Assembly (NCBI RefSeq): GCF_030378205.1
Contig: NZ_CP127385.1
Span: 3,388,001-3,452,000, forward strand
Length of the DNA stretch: 64,000 nt
Origin: Bradyrhizobium sp. NP1
GTDB taxonomy: Bacteria; Pseudomonadota; Alphaproteobacteria; Rhizobiales; Xanthobacteraceae
Direction of reading: 5' to 3'
Program-made: the position numbers and the translations under genes
Shown here: positions 38,644 to 47,440 of the stretch, in pieces
How the letters are laid out: every line of letters starts with the position of its first letter
Position numbering within the stretch: the stretch's first letter is position 1
The notes under the pieces: model-generated
The model's database searches: none
Told to the model about the DNA's origin: nothing
Seen by the model: only the letters and a program-made list of their open reading frames with translations

Positions 38644-39066
38644 CTATTTCAGCGCCGCGATCAGTTTCGTGGCGTTGTCCTCCAGAACCTTGATGTCTTC
38701 CTTGCGGCTGGCAGGCGGCAACAGCGCAATCCCGTCATGGCGCGGCATCACGTGCATGTGCAGGTGAAACACCACCTGGCCGCCGGCCGGCTCGTTGAAC
38801 TGCTGGATGGTGATGCCGTCGGCCTTGAATGCCTTCATCGCGGCGGCGGCGATCATGTGCGCGCCGCGCGCGACATGGGCGTAATCTTCCGGGCTGATGT
38901 CGAGGATGTTGCGGGCAGGGGCCTTCGGGATGACGAGCACATGGCCCGGCGATCGCGGCATGATGTCGAGGAAGGCGAGCACATGCGCGTCCTCGTAGAC
39001 CTTGTGGCAGGGGATCTCGCCGCGCAGGACTTTTGCAAAGATGTTGTTGGGATCATAGGCAGTCAT
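38644..39066 (-). CDS. HIT family nucleotide-binding hydrolase
   Basis: 140 residues, a histidine-triad hydrolase acting on nucleoside phosphoramidates. NIFAKVLRGEIPCHKVYEDAHVLAFLDI at the start and VVFHLHMHVMPRHDG with the HxHxH triad. The ATG at 39066 has an AAGGAG ribosome site. An in-frame upstream extension to 39807 is only readthrough of the neighbouring non-coding phase. Confidence 0.93.
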   Translation of the reverse strand: MTAYDPNNIFAKVLRGEIPCHKVYEDAHVLAFLDIMPRSPGHVLVIPKAPARNILDISPEDYAHVARGAHMIAAAAMKAFKADGITIQQFNEPAGGQVVFHLHMHVMPRHDGIALLPPASRKEDIKVLEDNATKLIAALK

Positions 39067-39116
39067 GGCGGCTCCTTGAATTTTCGCTTCACTTTTCGCC
39101 GCCCGGCGCTGGCCGG

Positions 39117-40334
39117 TCAAGGCGCCTCGTCGACCTTGCGGAAGGGACCGGCCTCGGCGAGCTCGCGCCCGACCTCGTCGACATAGGCGCGCTCGCGCTT
39201 CAGATAGTCGGCGACCGCGCGGCGCAGGCCGGGATCGGCGATGTAGTGCGCGGAATAGGTGGTCTGCGGCAGGTAGCCACGCGCGATCTTGTGCTCGCCC
39301 TGCGCGCCGGCCTCGACCGTCTGCAGGCGATGTTTGATGGCGAATTCGATCGCCTGATAGTAGCAGACCTCGAAATGCAGGAACGGGTGGTGCTCGATCG
39401 CACCCCAGTTGCGGCCGAACAGCGTGTCGGAGCCGATGAAGTTGATGGCGCCTGCGATCCAGCGATTGTTGCGGCGGGCCATCACCAGCAGCACGTCGTC
39501 GGCCATGCTCTCGCCGATCAGCGAGAAGAACGCGCGGGTGAGATACGGCCGGCCCCATTTGCGCGAGCCGGTTTCCATGTAGAAGTCGAAGAATGCGTCC
39601 CAGGCTTCTTCGGTGATGTCGGCGCCGCGCATCCAGTGGATGGTGATGCCGTTGGTGACCGCCTCGCGCCGCTCGCGCTTGATCGCCTTGCGGTGGCGCG
39701 AATTCAGCGTGGCGAGGAAATCGTCGAAGCCGGCAAAATCCTGGTTCTGCCAGTGAAACTGCTGGTCGGTGCGCTGCAGAAAGCCCTGCGCGGCGAGAAA
39801 GCGCCACTCCGCCTCGCGCGCGAACGTCACATGCGCCGATGACGCCTTGCTGACGCCGCAGAGCGCGACGAGGCCGCTTGCCAGCGCGCCGCCGATCATC
39901 TCGCGATCGGCATCGCCGCGGATCAGAAGGCGCGGGCCGGCGGCGGGCGTGAAGGGGACCGAGACCTGCAGCTTCGGATAATAGCGTCCACCGGCGCGCT
40001 CATAGGCGTCGGCCCAACCGCGGTCGAAGACATATTCGCCCTGCGAGTGCGATTTCAGATAGCAGGGAACGATGCCGGCAATGCGGCCGTCCATTTTCGC
40101 GATCAGGTGGCGCGGCGCCCAGCCGGTGCGTATGGTGGCCGAGCCCGAGGCTTCGGCAGCCTTGAAAAAGGCATGGGAAACGAAGGGGTTATAGGCGGGT
40201 TTTAAGCCCGGACAGGAGGCCGTGCCTGCCGAGGCGGCGAAAGGGCTTTGCGGATTGGCGCAAGCGTTCCAGTCCGCCGGATCGATTTCGCTGGCGGAGG
40301 GGACGGCTTCGAGGGTGATTTCGGGTGATGCCAT
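39117..40334 (-). CDS. FemAB-like GNAT acyltransferase (DUF482/peptidogalycan synthesis family)
   Basis: 405 residues from the ATG at 40334. Two GNAT-like halves; blocks FDRGWADAYERAGGRYYPKLQVSVPFTP, FDDFLATLNSRHRKAIKRERREA, FDFYMETGSRKWGRPYLTRAFF and GRNWGAIEHHPFLHFEVCYYQAIEFAI are hallmarks of the DUF482 family in alpha- and gammaproteobacteria. Substrate unknown; cell-envelope role inferred. Gap of 50 bp to the HIT gene. Confidence 0.85.
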   Translation of the reverse strand: MASPEITLEAVPSASEIDPADWNACANPQSPFAASAGTASCPGLKPAYNPFVSHAFFKAAEASGSATIRTGWAPRHLIAKMDGRIAGIVPCYLKSHSQGEYVFDRGWADAYERAGGRYYPKLQVSVPFTPAAGPRLLIRGDADREMIGGALASGLVALCGVSKASSAHVTFAREAEWRFLAAQGFLQRTDQQFHWQNQDFAGFDDFLATLNSRHRKAIKRERREAVTNGITIHWMRGADITEEAWDAFFDFYMETGSRKWGRPYLTRAFFSLIGESMADDVLLVMARRNNRWIAGAINFIGSDTLFGRNWGAIEHHPFLHFEVCYYQAIEFAIKHRLQTVEAGAQGEHKIARGYLPQTTYSAHYIADPGLRRAVADYLKRERAYVDEVGRELAEAGPFRKVDEAP

Positions 40335-40400
40335 CGCGGCTCTTTGGATCGACTCTAAAAACATCGTGCGTCGCAGCAGCGACTTCAAGAGCCGGAAAGC

Positions 40401-41153
40401 TCACGGTTCCGGCACGAAACCCTCGAAGATCATCTGATCGGCATGGCGCGCGGCCCGGGCGCGTTGCTCTGATGTGCGCACGGTCCAGGTGAGCAGCGGG
40501 CAGCCGAACACGTTGCGCGCGATCCAGGGCGCCGCCGCCGGCAGCTCGTCCACCCAATAGGCGACGAAGTGCGGCTCGGTGTGGAAGGCATGGCGCAGAT
40601 GCGTCATCTCGCGCCGCTGCGCGGGCGATGCGTCAGGCCAGTCGCTTTCGGTATAATGGCGCTCGGCCACGATGCCGCGCGGCCGCGACGGCATCAGTTC
40701 GCGCAGCGCCATCACCTGGTCGGGATCGAAGGACATCCCGACCGCAGGCCCCGAATAGGAGGCCAGCACCTCCGCCATGCGTTTCACCAGCCGCCGGTCG
40801 CCGTCGAAATGGCTCTTCACCTCGATCACCAGCGGGACGCGGCCCGCGGTGAGGGTGCAGAGATCCGACAGCGTCATCATCCGCTCGGGCGTGTCCTTGA
40901 ACGCGACCGCCTTCAACTCGGCTGCGGTCTTGTCGCGCAAGCGACCGCTACCGTCGGTGAGGCGGCCGAGCTCATCGTCATGATGCACCATGGCCTCGCC
41001 GTCGGCGGTGAGCTGGACGTCGCATTCGATCGCGAAATTGCCCGCAACCGCAGCCGACGCGGCCGCCGGCATGTTCTCGACGATCCCGCGCGCGCGATCA
41101 TGCAGGCCGCGATGGGCGACCGGTCGTGCCGTCAGCCAGGGCGGTGCGCGCAA
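40401..41153 (-). CDS. Glycerophosphodiester phosphodiesterase
   Basis: 250 residues, TIM-barrel GDPD. AHRGLHDRARGIVENMP (catalytic H and R) and ECDVQLTADGEAMVHHDDELGRLTDG hold the calcium-binding and acid/base residues of the family. Hydrolyses glycerophosphodiesters to glycerol 3-phosphate. Last gene of a likely ridA-gdpD unit (12-bp gap). Confidence 0.93.
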   Translation of the reverse strand: MRAPPWLTARPVAHRGLHDRARGIVENMPAAASAAVAGNFAIECDVQLTADGEAMVHHDDELGRLTDGSGRLRDKTAAELKAVAFKDTPERMMTLSDLCTLTAGRVPLVIEVKSHFDGDRRLVKRMAEVLASYSGPAVGMSFDPDQVMALRELMPSRPRGIVAERHYTESDWPDASPAQRREMTHLRHAFHTEPHFVAYWVDELPAAAPWIARNVFGCPLLTWTVRTSEQRARAARHADQMIFEGFVPEP

Positions 41154-41165
41154 TCGGCTCTCCCG

Positions 41166-41633
41166 TCAGGAGACCTCGAAGATGCCTTCGACCTCGACCG
41201 CGGCGTCGGCGGGTAGCGCGGCGACGCCCACCGTGGTGCGGGCGTGGCGGCCCTTGTCGCCGAACACTTCCACCATCAGGTCGGAAGCGCCATTGAGCAC
41301 CTTCGGTCCGTCGAGGAAGTCGGGCGCCGAGTTGATGAAGCCGCCGAGCCGGACCACGCGCGCGACCTTGTCGAGGTCGCCGATCGCGGCCTTGACCTGC
41401 GCGAGCAGGTTGATGCCGCAGCCGCGCGCGGCCGCCTGGCCCTGCTCGACGGTGACGCCGGCCCCGAGCTTGCCCTTGGCGATCAGCTTGCCCTGCGGAT
41501 CGAGGCAGACCTGACCCGATACGATCAGCAGGTTTCCGGAGCGCACGAAGCCGACATAGTTGGCGATCGGCGAGGGGGGCTGGTGCAGCGTGATGCCCAG
41601 CGATGCCAGTTTTTGTTCGATTGCTCCCGCCAT
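41166..41633 (-). CDS. RidA family deaminase
   Basis: 155 residues from the ATG at 41633. RidA/YjgF proteins hydrolyse reactive enamines/imines formed by PLP enzymes. NYVGFVRSGNLLIVSGQ, LDKVARVVRLGGFINSAPDF, SDLMVEVFGDKGRHARTTVGVAALPADAAVEVEGIFEV are typical, including the conserved arginine in HARTTVG. The longer in-frame start at 41756 is not RidA-like. Confidence 0.92.
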   Translation of the reverse strand: MAGAIEQKLASLGITLHQPPSPIANYVGFVRSGNLLIVSGQVCLDPQGKLIAKGKLGAGVTVEQGQAAARGCGINLLAQVKAAIGDLDKVARVVRLGGFINSAPDFLDGPKVLNGASDLMVEVFGDKGRHARTTVGVAALPADAAVEVEGIFEVS

Positions 41634-41886
41634 GTTCTTGTCCCGGATTGTTTGAACCAAGCCCGATCCTGAATCGGGCGGCCCTGTTTCGCCGATTGCC
41701 CCCTCGCATGCAAGCGCGCCCGCGGTCGCAGCGGGGCACGCCGTCGGCGCCGCCAAGCGTCTGGAAAAGCTGCGTAAAAACAGGGCACTTGCGGCTTGCG
41801 CTCCACTTTATTGTGAGCTTGCCCCAGTTGCGGCGCAATGGGGCGGACACTACAGTGACGAATCTCTCCCCATGCGAGGATTTTCT

Positions 41887-42750
41887 ATGGCTCGACCGTT
41901 CCGGAATTTTCCCGGCGTGCTGGCAATTGCCGTTGTCGTGGCCGGCTGGAATTCGCCATATGAAGATGCGCACGCGGCGGCCGGCGCGCCGTTCTTGCCG
42001 CATCAGGCGCTCTACGAACTGAAGCTGCTCAAGTCGCGCGGCTCGAACGCCATCAACAACGCGCGGGGGCGCATCCTCTACAACTTCTCCGGCAGCCCCT
42101 GCGAAGGCTACACGTCGGAATTCCGTCAGGTCTCCGAGCTCGACAGTGGCGAGGGCAAGGTCACGCTCTCGGACCTCCGCTCGACCTCGTGGGAGGACGG
42201 TTCGGGCAACAGCTACCGTTTCAAGATCGACGCGCGCAACAACGACAACGACTCCAGCCCCGTCGACGGTATCGCCGAGCGCAGCGGCGACCACATCACA
42301 GTGAAGCTGAAGCAGCCGGAGGCCAAGACCTTCACGCTCGACGGCTCGGTCGTGTTCCCGACCGAGCAGATCCAGCGCATCATCGCCGCCGGCAAGGAAG
42401 GCAAGTCGGTGCTGGAGCTGACCGTCTATGACGGCTCCGACAACGGCCAGAAGGTCTACAACACGCTGTCCGTCATCGGCCAGCCGATCAAGGGCGACAA
42501 GGCGATGTCTTCGCCCGATCCGTCCATCACCAACGAGCAGATGAGGTCGCTGACGCGCTGGCCGGTGACGGTGAGCTATTACGACCGCGACGCCAAGTCG
42601 ACCGACGGCGAGCAGACGCCGGTCTATGCGATGCAGTTCGAACTGTTCGAGAACGGCGTGTCGCGCGCGCTCGTGCTCGACTACAACGACTTCGTGATCG
42701 CGGGCGCGCTCGGCAAGTTCGACGTCAAGGATGCCAAGCCCTGCAAGTGA
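41887..42750 (+). CDS. eipB: Cell envelope integrity protein EipB
   Basis: 287 residues from the ATG at 41887 (GAGGA ribosome site). Signal peptide (about 8-30, AIAVVVAG...AHAAAG), then the DUF1849 beta-spiral: HQALYELKLLKSRGSNAINNARGRILYNFSGSPCEGYTSEFRQ and LVLDYNDFVIAGALGKFDVKDAKPCK. The two conserved cysteines, in SPCEGY and KPCK, form the disulfide known for Brucella EipB. Periplasmic, envelope stress linked. An ATG at 41872 is an alternative start. Confidence 0.92.
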   Translation: MARPFRNFPGVLAIAVVVAGWNSPYEDAHAAAGAPFLPHQALYELKLLKSRGSNAINNARGRILYNFSGSPCEGYTSEFRQVSELDSGEGKVTLSDLRSTSWEDGSGNSYRFKIDARNNDNDSSPVDGIAERSGDHITVKLKQPEAKTFTLDGSVVFPTEQIQRIIAAGKEGKSVLELTVYDGSDNGQKVYNTLSVIGQPIKGDKAMSSPDPSITNEQMRSLTRWPVTVSYYDRDAKSTDGEQTPVYAMQFELFENGVSRALVLDYNDFVIAGALGKFDVKDAKPCK

Positions 42751-42764
42751 CCGCCGAAGGCGGT

Positions 42765-44048
42765 TCATTCCGCCTTCTCCGGCCCGTCATAGGCGATGCC
42801 GCGGATCACGGCGGCCTGCCCGAATTTCTTGCGCAGATCGTCGATCGCGCGCTCGGCGTGCGCCGAGCGGCGGTCGAGCATGTCGGTGTCGTCGGCCTGC
42901 GATCCCGGCCGCAGCGCGCTGACGCCCGTGCCCATCAGGCGGAACGAGGTGCCGTCGATTTCGCGTGCCAGCATCTCGCGCGCGATCGCGAAGATCTTGC
43001 TCGCCAACTGCGTCGGTGCGGCGATCGACTGCGAGCGGGTGCGCTGCCGGAAGTCGGCGGTCTTCAATTTCAGCGTGATGGTCGAGCCGGCAAGCTCGCC
43101 GTTCTTCAGCCGCGTCGAAACCTTCTCCGACAGCCGCCACAATAGCCGCTCCAGCGTCGCGAAATCGCTGATGTCGGTCTCGAAGGTGGTCTCGCTCGAG
43201 ATCGTCTTGGCGCCGCGGTCGGCGACCACGCGGCGGTCGTCGATGCCGCGCGCGAGCCGCCACAGCCTGCGGCCTTCGGTCGGGAACTGCTTCATCAGCT
43301 CGATCTCGTCGGCGCGCTGCAGGTCGGCGATGATGCGAAAACCGCGCTGTGCGAGCCGCTCCTGCGTCGCGGGGCCGACGCCGAAGATGAAGCCGACGGG
43401 CCTGTCCTTGAGCATCTCGCGCGCTTCATCCTGGTCGAGGGCGGCGAAACCGCGCGGCTTGTCGAGGTCGGAGGCGATCTTGGCGAGAAACTTGTTGCAG
43501 GAGAGCCCGACAGAGACCGTGATGCCGATCGTGCGCTCCACCTCGCTGGCAAAGCGCGCCAAAACCTTGGCCGGGATCATGCCGTGCACGCGTTCGGTGC
43601 CGGAAAGGTCGAGGAAGGCCTCGTCGATCGACAGCGGCTCGACCAGCGGCGTCAGCGCCTGCATGGCGTGGCGCACCTCGCGGCCGACCCGGACATATTT
43701 CGCCATGTCCGGGCCGATCACGGTGGCCTGCGGGCAAAGCTCGAGCGCCTTGAACATCGGCATCGCCGAACGCACGCCAAACGTTCGCGCGATATAGCAG
43801 GCGGCCGACACCACGCCACGCTTTCCCCCGCCGATGATCACCGGCTTGTCGGCGACCTCAGGGTTGTCGCGCTTCTCCACCGTCGCATAGAACGCGTCGC
43901 AGTCGATATGGGCGATGGTGAGCGCGGAAAGCGCGCGGTGGCGCACGAGGCGGGGGGAGCCGCATCGGTTGCAGCGCCTCGCAAGTGCCTCCAGGTCAGC
44001 CAGACAATCCCGGCAAAAGCAATTCGGCGCTGGCGCCGGGGCGCTCAC
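42765..44048 (-). CDS. dinB: DNA polymerase IV (DinB) with N-terminal cysteine-rich extension
   Basis: 427 residues from the GTG at 44048, which overlaps the stop of the DUF3572 gene by four bases (GTGA). Y-family lesion-bypass polymerase: HIDCDAFYATVEKRDNPEV (catalytic D), PMFKALELCPQ, EPLSIDEAFLDLSGTERV, SVGLSCNKFLAKIASDLDKP. The first about 35 residues carry C-F-C-R-D-C and C-N-R-C, a likely zinc knuckle not found in E. coli DinB. No LexA-like box clear upstream. Confidence 0.92.
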   Translation of the reverse strand: MSAPAPAPNCFCRDCLADLEALARRCNRCGSPRLVRHRALSALTIAHIDCDAFYATVEKRDNPEVADKPVIIGGGKRGVVSAACYIARTFGVRSAMPMFKALELCPQATVIGPDMAKYVRVGREVRHAMQALTPLVEPLSIDEAFLDLSGTERVHGMIPAKVLARFASEVERTIGITVSVGLSCNKFLAKIASDLDKPRGFAALDQDEAREMLKDRPVGFIFGVGPATQERLAQRGFRIIADLQRADEIELMKQFPTEGRRLWRLARGIDDRRVVADRGAKTISSETTFETDISDFATLERLLWRLSEKVSTRLKNGELAGSTITLKLKTADFRQRTRSQSIAAPTQLASKIFAIAREMLAREIDGTSFRLMGTGVSALRPGSQADDTDMLDRRSAHAERAIDDLRKKFGQAAVIRGIAYDGPEKAE

Positions 44049-44344
44049 GGGGTGTCGCGCTCCCACTTGGCATCGTTGAGGACCTCGCGGGCGGCTGCGA
44101 CGTTGGTTGGATGAAGGCCGACGGTCTTGGCGAATGCTTCCACGGTGGCGTCGTCCCGCGTGACGAAATCGAGCACGCTGGCCAGAAAATGCGGATCGGC
44201 GGCGGCGCTGCGCAGGGTCTCCGGGCCGATGCCGCTTTCGGCCAGGAACCGGCCCAGCCGCTCGGGATCGGCGGCCAGAAAAGAAAGGGCCTGAACCGCA
44301 ACAATTTCAGCGACTTCGCGAGGGTTGTGAACAGGCTTTTTCAA
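44045..44344 (-). CDS. DUF3572 domain protein
   Basis: 99 residues: MKKPVHNPREVAEIVAVQALSFLAADPERLGRFLAESG, LRSAAADPHFLASVLDFVTRDDATVEAFAKTVGLHP, a small helical domain found beside dinB in Rhizobiales. Its stop overlaps the dinB GTG by four bases, indicating translational coupling. Function unknown. Confidence 0.88.
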   Translation of the reverse strand: MKKPVHNPREVAEIVAVQALSFLAADPERLGRFLAESGIGPETLRSAAADPHFLASVLDFVTRDDATVEAFAKTVGLHPTNVAAAREVLNDAKWERDTP

Positions 44345-44571
44345 CGATCGGTTTGCCTTTCCGTTAACTTATGCTGTCTAATTTGCCGCCATCATGCCCG
44401 AGTCTTCGCGATCGGTTCAAGCAAGTGGAAACCACTTGGTCATATGGAACCAGGGCTTAACGGCTTGGAGCGAATCTGACGCTAGTTTGAATTCACATGT
44501 CGGCACGTCCGAGAAGCGCTGTCCGCATCGCTGATCGAAGCGTGCTTCCTAAAGAAACAGGGAGGGGCGGG

Positions 44572-44937
44572 ATGGCAAAAACCGTCCTGATCGTGGAGGA
44601 CAACGAGCTCAATATGAAGCTCTTTCGCGATCTGCTGGAAGCGCACGGCTATCAGACCTCGGGCACCAGCAACGGCTACGAGGCGCTCGATCTCGTGCGC
44701 AAGACGCGCCCCGATCTGATCCTGATGGATATCCAGCTGCCGCAGGTCTCCGGCCTCGAGGTGACGCGCTGGATCAAGGACGATCCGGAGCTGCGCGCAA
44801 TTCCCGTGGTCGCGGTCACCGCGTTCGCGATGAAGGGCGACGAGGAGCGCATCCGCGAGGGCGGCTGCGAAGCGTATTTGTCCAAGCCAATTTCGGTGGG
44901 CAAGTTCATCGAGACGGTACGGCGTTTCGTTGGGTGA
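44572..44937 (+). CDS. divK: Single-domain response regulator DivK
   Basis: 121 residues with only a receiver domain: [29 protein letters not shown] (phospho-Asp), [14 protein letters not shown] (Thr/Ala switch), LSKPISV (Lys). This is the CtrA-pathway cell-cycle regulator DivK. A GGAGGGG ribosome site precedes the ATG at 44572. Followed by pleD in 13 bp, the usual DivK-PleD operon. Confidence 0.95.
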   Translation: MAKTVLIVEDNELNMKLFRDLLEAHGYQTSGTSNGYEALDLVRKTRPDLILMDIQLPQVSGLEVTRWIKDDPELRAIPVVAVTAFAMKGDEERIREGGCEAYLSKPISVGKFIETVRRFVG

Positions 44938-44950
44938 GGAGTGAGTTTCG

Positions 44951-46324
44951 ATGTCCGCGCGTATCCTGGTCGTCGATGACGTTCCAGCCAACGTCAAGCT
45001 TCTGGAAGCACGCCTGGCGGCCGAGTATTTCGACGTCTTCACCGCATCCAACGGCGCCGAGGCGCTGCAGCTCTGCCAGCGCGCCGAATGCGACATCATC
45101 CTGCTCGACGTGATGATGCCCGACATGGACGGCTTCGAGGTCTGCCGCCGCCTGAAATCCAATCCCGCGACCCATTTCATTCCCGTGGTCATGGTCACGG
45201 CGCTCGACAGCCCGTCCGACCGCGTGCGGGGCCTGGAAGCCGGCGCCGACGATTTTCTCACCAAGCCGGTGTCCGACATCGTGCTGCTTGCGCGCGTGCG
45301 CTCGCTGACGCGGCTGAAGATGATGACCGACGAGCTGCGTACGCGCGCCATCACCTCGCTGGAGATCGGCATGGAGGCTCCCGAGCGCCATGCGGTCGCC
45401 GATACCGGCAAGGGCGGGCGGATCCTGCTCGTCGACGACCGGCCCTCGTCCTACGAGCGGCTCGCGCAGATGCTGAGCGCCGAGCAATCGGTCGACGTCG
45501 AGCCCAATCCGGCGGAAGCGCTGTTTCACGCCGCCGAAGGCAATTACGACCTGCTGATCGTGTCGCTCAGCCTCGAGAACTTCGATGGCCTGCGGCTGTG
45601 CAGCCAGGCGCGCTCGCTGGAGCGCACCCGTCAGCTGCCGATCCTTGCGATCTCGGATGCCGACAACAATGCGCGGCTGATGCGCGGGCTCGAGATCGGC
45701 GTCAACGACTATCTGTTGCGCCCGGTCGATCGCAACGAATTGCTGGCGCGGGCGCGCACCCAGATCCGGCGCCGCCGTTACACCGACCATCTGCGCGACA
45801 ACGTGCAGAATTCGATCGAGATGGCGATCACCGACGCGCTGACCGGCTTGCACAACCGCCGCTACATGGAGAGCCATCTGGCGACGCTTGCCGAGCAGGC
45901 TTCGAGCCGCGGCAAGCCGCTGGCGCTGATGATGCTCGACATCGATTTTTTCAAGTCCATCAACGACACCTACGGCCATGACGCCGGCGACGACGTCCTG
46001 CGCGAATTCGCAACGCGCATCCGCAAGTCGATCCGGGGCATCGACCTTGCCTGCCGCTATGGCGGGGAGGAATTCGTGATCGTGATGCCGGAGACCGACC
46101 TTGCGGTGGCCGGCATGGTGGCGGAGCGGCTGCGCCGCTCGATCGCGGGCGAGCCGTTCGGGGTCAACAAGGGCGCCAGGCGCATCGAGGTCACGATCTC
46201 GATCGGGCTTTCGACGCTGGAGGCGAAGGGCGAGGCCGTTTCCGACCTGCTCAAGCGCGCCGACACCGCGCTCTACCGCGCCAAGCATGATGGCCGCAAC
46301 CGCGTGGTGGCGCAGGCGGCGTAG
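44951..46324 (+). CDS. pleD: Response regulator/diguanylate cyclase PleD
   Basis: 457 residues: receiver 1 (about 1-120, ILLDVMMPDMDGFEV phospho-Asp), degenerate receiver 2 (about 150-270) and a GGDEF domain with GGEEFVIVMPET, making cyclic di-GMP at the pole transition. DIDFFKSINDTYGHDAGDDVLRE matches. The classic partner of DivK; with the PilZ gene at 33.6 kb this gives a c-di-GMP context, though no direct link is shown. Confidence 0.96.
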   Translation: MSARILVVDDVPANVKLLEARLAAEYFDVFTASNGAEALQLCQRAECDIILLDVMMPDMDGFEVCRRLKSNPATHFIPVVMVTALDSPSDRVRGLEAGADDFLTKPVSDIVLLARVRSLTRLKMMTDELRTRAITSLEIGMEAPERHAVADTGKGGRILLVDDRPSSYERLAQMLSAEQSVDVEPNPAEALFHAAEGNYDLLIVSLSLENFDGLRLCSQARSLERTRQLPILAISDADNNARLMRGLEIGVNDYLLRPVDRNELLARARTQIRRRRYTDHLRDNVQNSIEMAITDALTGLHNRRYMESHLATLAEQASSRGKPLALMMLDIDFFKSINDTYGHDAGDDVLREFATRIRKSIRGIDLACRYGGEEFVIVMPETDLAVAGMVAERLRRSIAGEPFGVNKGARRIEVTISIGLSTLEAKGEAVSDLLKRADTALYRAKHDGRNRVVAQAA

Positions 46325-46345
46325 GCCTTCAGTTTCCGGTTTGAT

Positions 46346-46908
46346 TGTCAAAGAGCCATTGCGCTGTCGTCGCCGGCTTGACGGCGGAGGACGTGGTTTC
46401 CCGTTCCCGCGGCGGATTACGCCCGAGTTTTGTCAAACATCACCCTCGATCGGAGAAGAGGGCGCAGGGAATGCCGGGTGTCCAATGCACCCGCAGCCTC
46501 GCGTGCAAATGAAAAAAGCACACGAGTTAGTCACCACAGGTACACCGAAACGAGCCGGCATTCCCCGCGCGATGGTTTGAACGGTTTCCTTCGTGCTCTC
46601 CCCGGTGACCGGGCTTTCTTGCCACCGTCGCTCGCAAGATGTTCGCGAGCTTGATGCCAGCGTCGGGGCATCAGGACCACACGACTTCGCCGTCCGCATC
46701 ATTGTCGTTCGTCTTTCGACGCTGACGCGTCCATCGCATCCCCCGCCCAACACTCGTGACGATCGCGAAGCGCCCCTCTTGGCAGGCGCGGGATGTGCCG
46801 ATGGAAGCCACTGATTTGCCCGACGCATCAAGCGCAATATTTTTTGCGCGAGGACTGGACGACCCAAATCAGCTTGAGATCGTTCAAGAAATTCGATTTT
46901 AGGCGCAG
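46346..46908 (+). repeat. Interspersed repeat R1 (complex, longest copy)
   Basis: 607 bp between pleD and bufD contain no gene. The right part (46647-46908) matches R2 (50980-51177) and R3 (54329-54506) in order: ATCATTGTCGTTCGTCTTTC, CAACACTCGTGACGATCGC, CCCCTCTTGGCAGGCGCG, GACGCATCAAGCGCAATAT. The left part (46346-46646) adds a second unit, CGGAGAAGAGGGCGCAGGGA to CGAGCCGGCATTCCCC, of the type common in Bradyrhizobium. Frames inside it are repeat artefacts. Confidence 0.8.
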
Positions 46909-46930
46909 CGGTCTTTGGGGCCAAAAAACG

Positions 46931-47440
46931 CTACGCGACGGGTGGATTTTCGTGTTGCGCTTCTGATTGCGCTCCGAGCCATCGCCACAGCAGATGGTCG
47001 AGCGACAGGGTGCCGGCGCCACGGCAGAGCAGCACCAACAGCATCGCAGCCCATTGGATATGCGTCGGCCAGGCCTGAGGGTACACGAAGATCTCGATCA
47101 CGGCCGTCATGCCGAGCAGCACGAGCGCGGCAAACCGCGTCATCAGCCCGAGCATCAGCAGAACCGGAGTCGTGAGCTCGATCGTGACCGCCAGATAGGC
47201 TGCGACCTCGGGCGGGATCAGCGGCAACTGGTATTCATCCGAAAACAGCGACAGGGCCGTGTCCCAGTTGGCGAGCTTGGTCATTGCGGAATTCCAGAAC
47301 ACGGTCGCAACCGCGAACCGCAGCGGCAGCGCGAGCCATGTATAGGAAATGCCTTCCAGCAGTCGGCGTGCGCGACTGAGCGTGTCCGCGACGAACGTCG
47401 GCCGAATGGCGCGCATGCGCTGGGTCACGAGATCACCCAT
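46931..47440 (-). CDS. bufD: DoxX-like membrane protein, bufferin locus (BufD)
   Basis: 169 residues, four membrane helices of the DoxX fold: WLALPLRFAVATVFWNSAMTKL, VAAYLAVTIELTTPVLLMLGLM, ALVLLGMTAVIEIFVYP, IQWAAMLLVLLCRGAGTLSLD. Overlaps the bufC gene by 16 bases. In described bufferin loci a DoxX protein accompanies BufABC; its role may be in metal or redox handling at the membrane. The longer in-frame start at 47605 lies inside bufC and is not DoxX-like. Confidence 0.82.
   Translation of the reverse strand: MGDLVTQRMRAIRPTFVADTLSRARRLLEGISYTWLALPLRFAVATVFWNSAMTKLANWDTALSLFSDEYQLPLIPPEVAAYLAVTIELTTPVLLMLGLMTRFAALVLLGMTAVIEIFVYPQAWPTHIQWAAMLLVLLCRGAGTLSLDHLLWRWLGAQSEAQHENPPVA

Noticed and set aside
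46346..46908. R1 as an insertion sequence
   Set aside because: No transposase, no clear terminal inverted repeats and no target duplication; it fits a non-coding interspersed repeat.
46433..46924. Minus-strand frame in R1 with TMMRTAKSCGPDAPTLASS
   Set aside because: It lies wholly in the interspersed repeat, matching sequence that recurs at R2 and in part at R3; frames in such repeats are often annotated but are not supported as genes.
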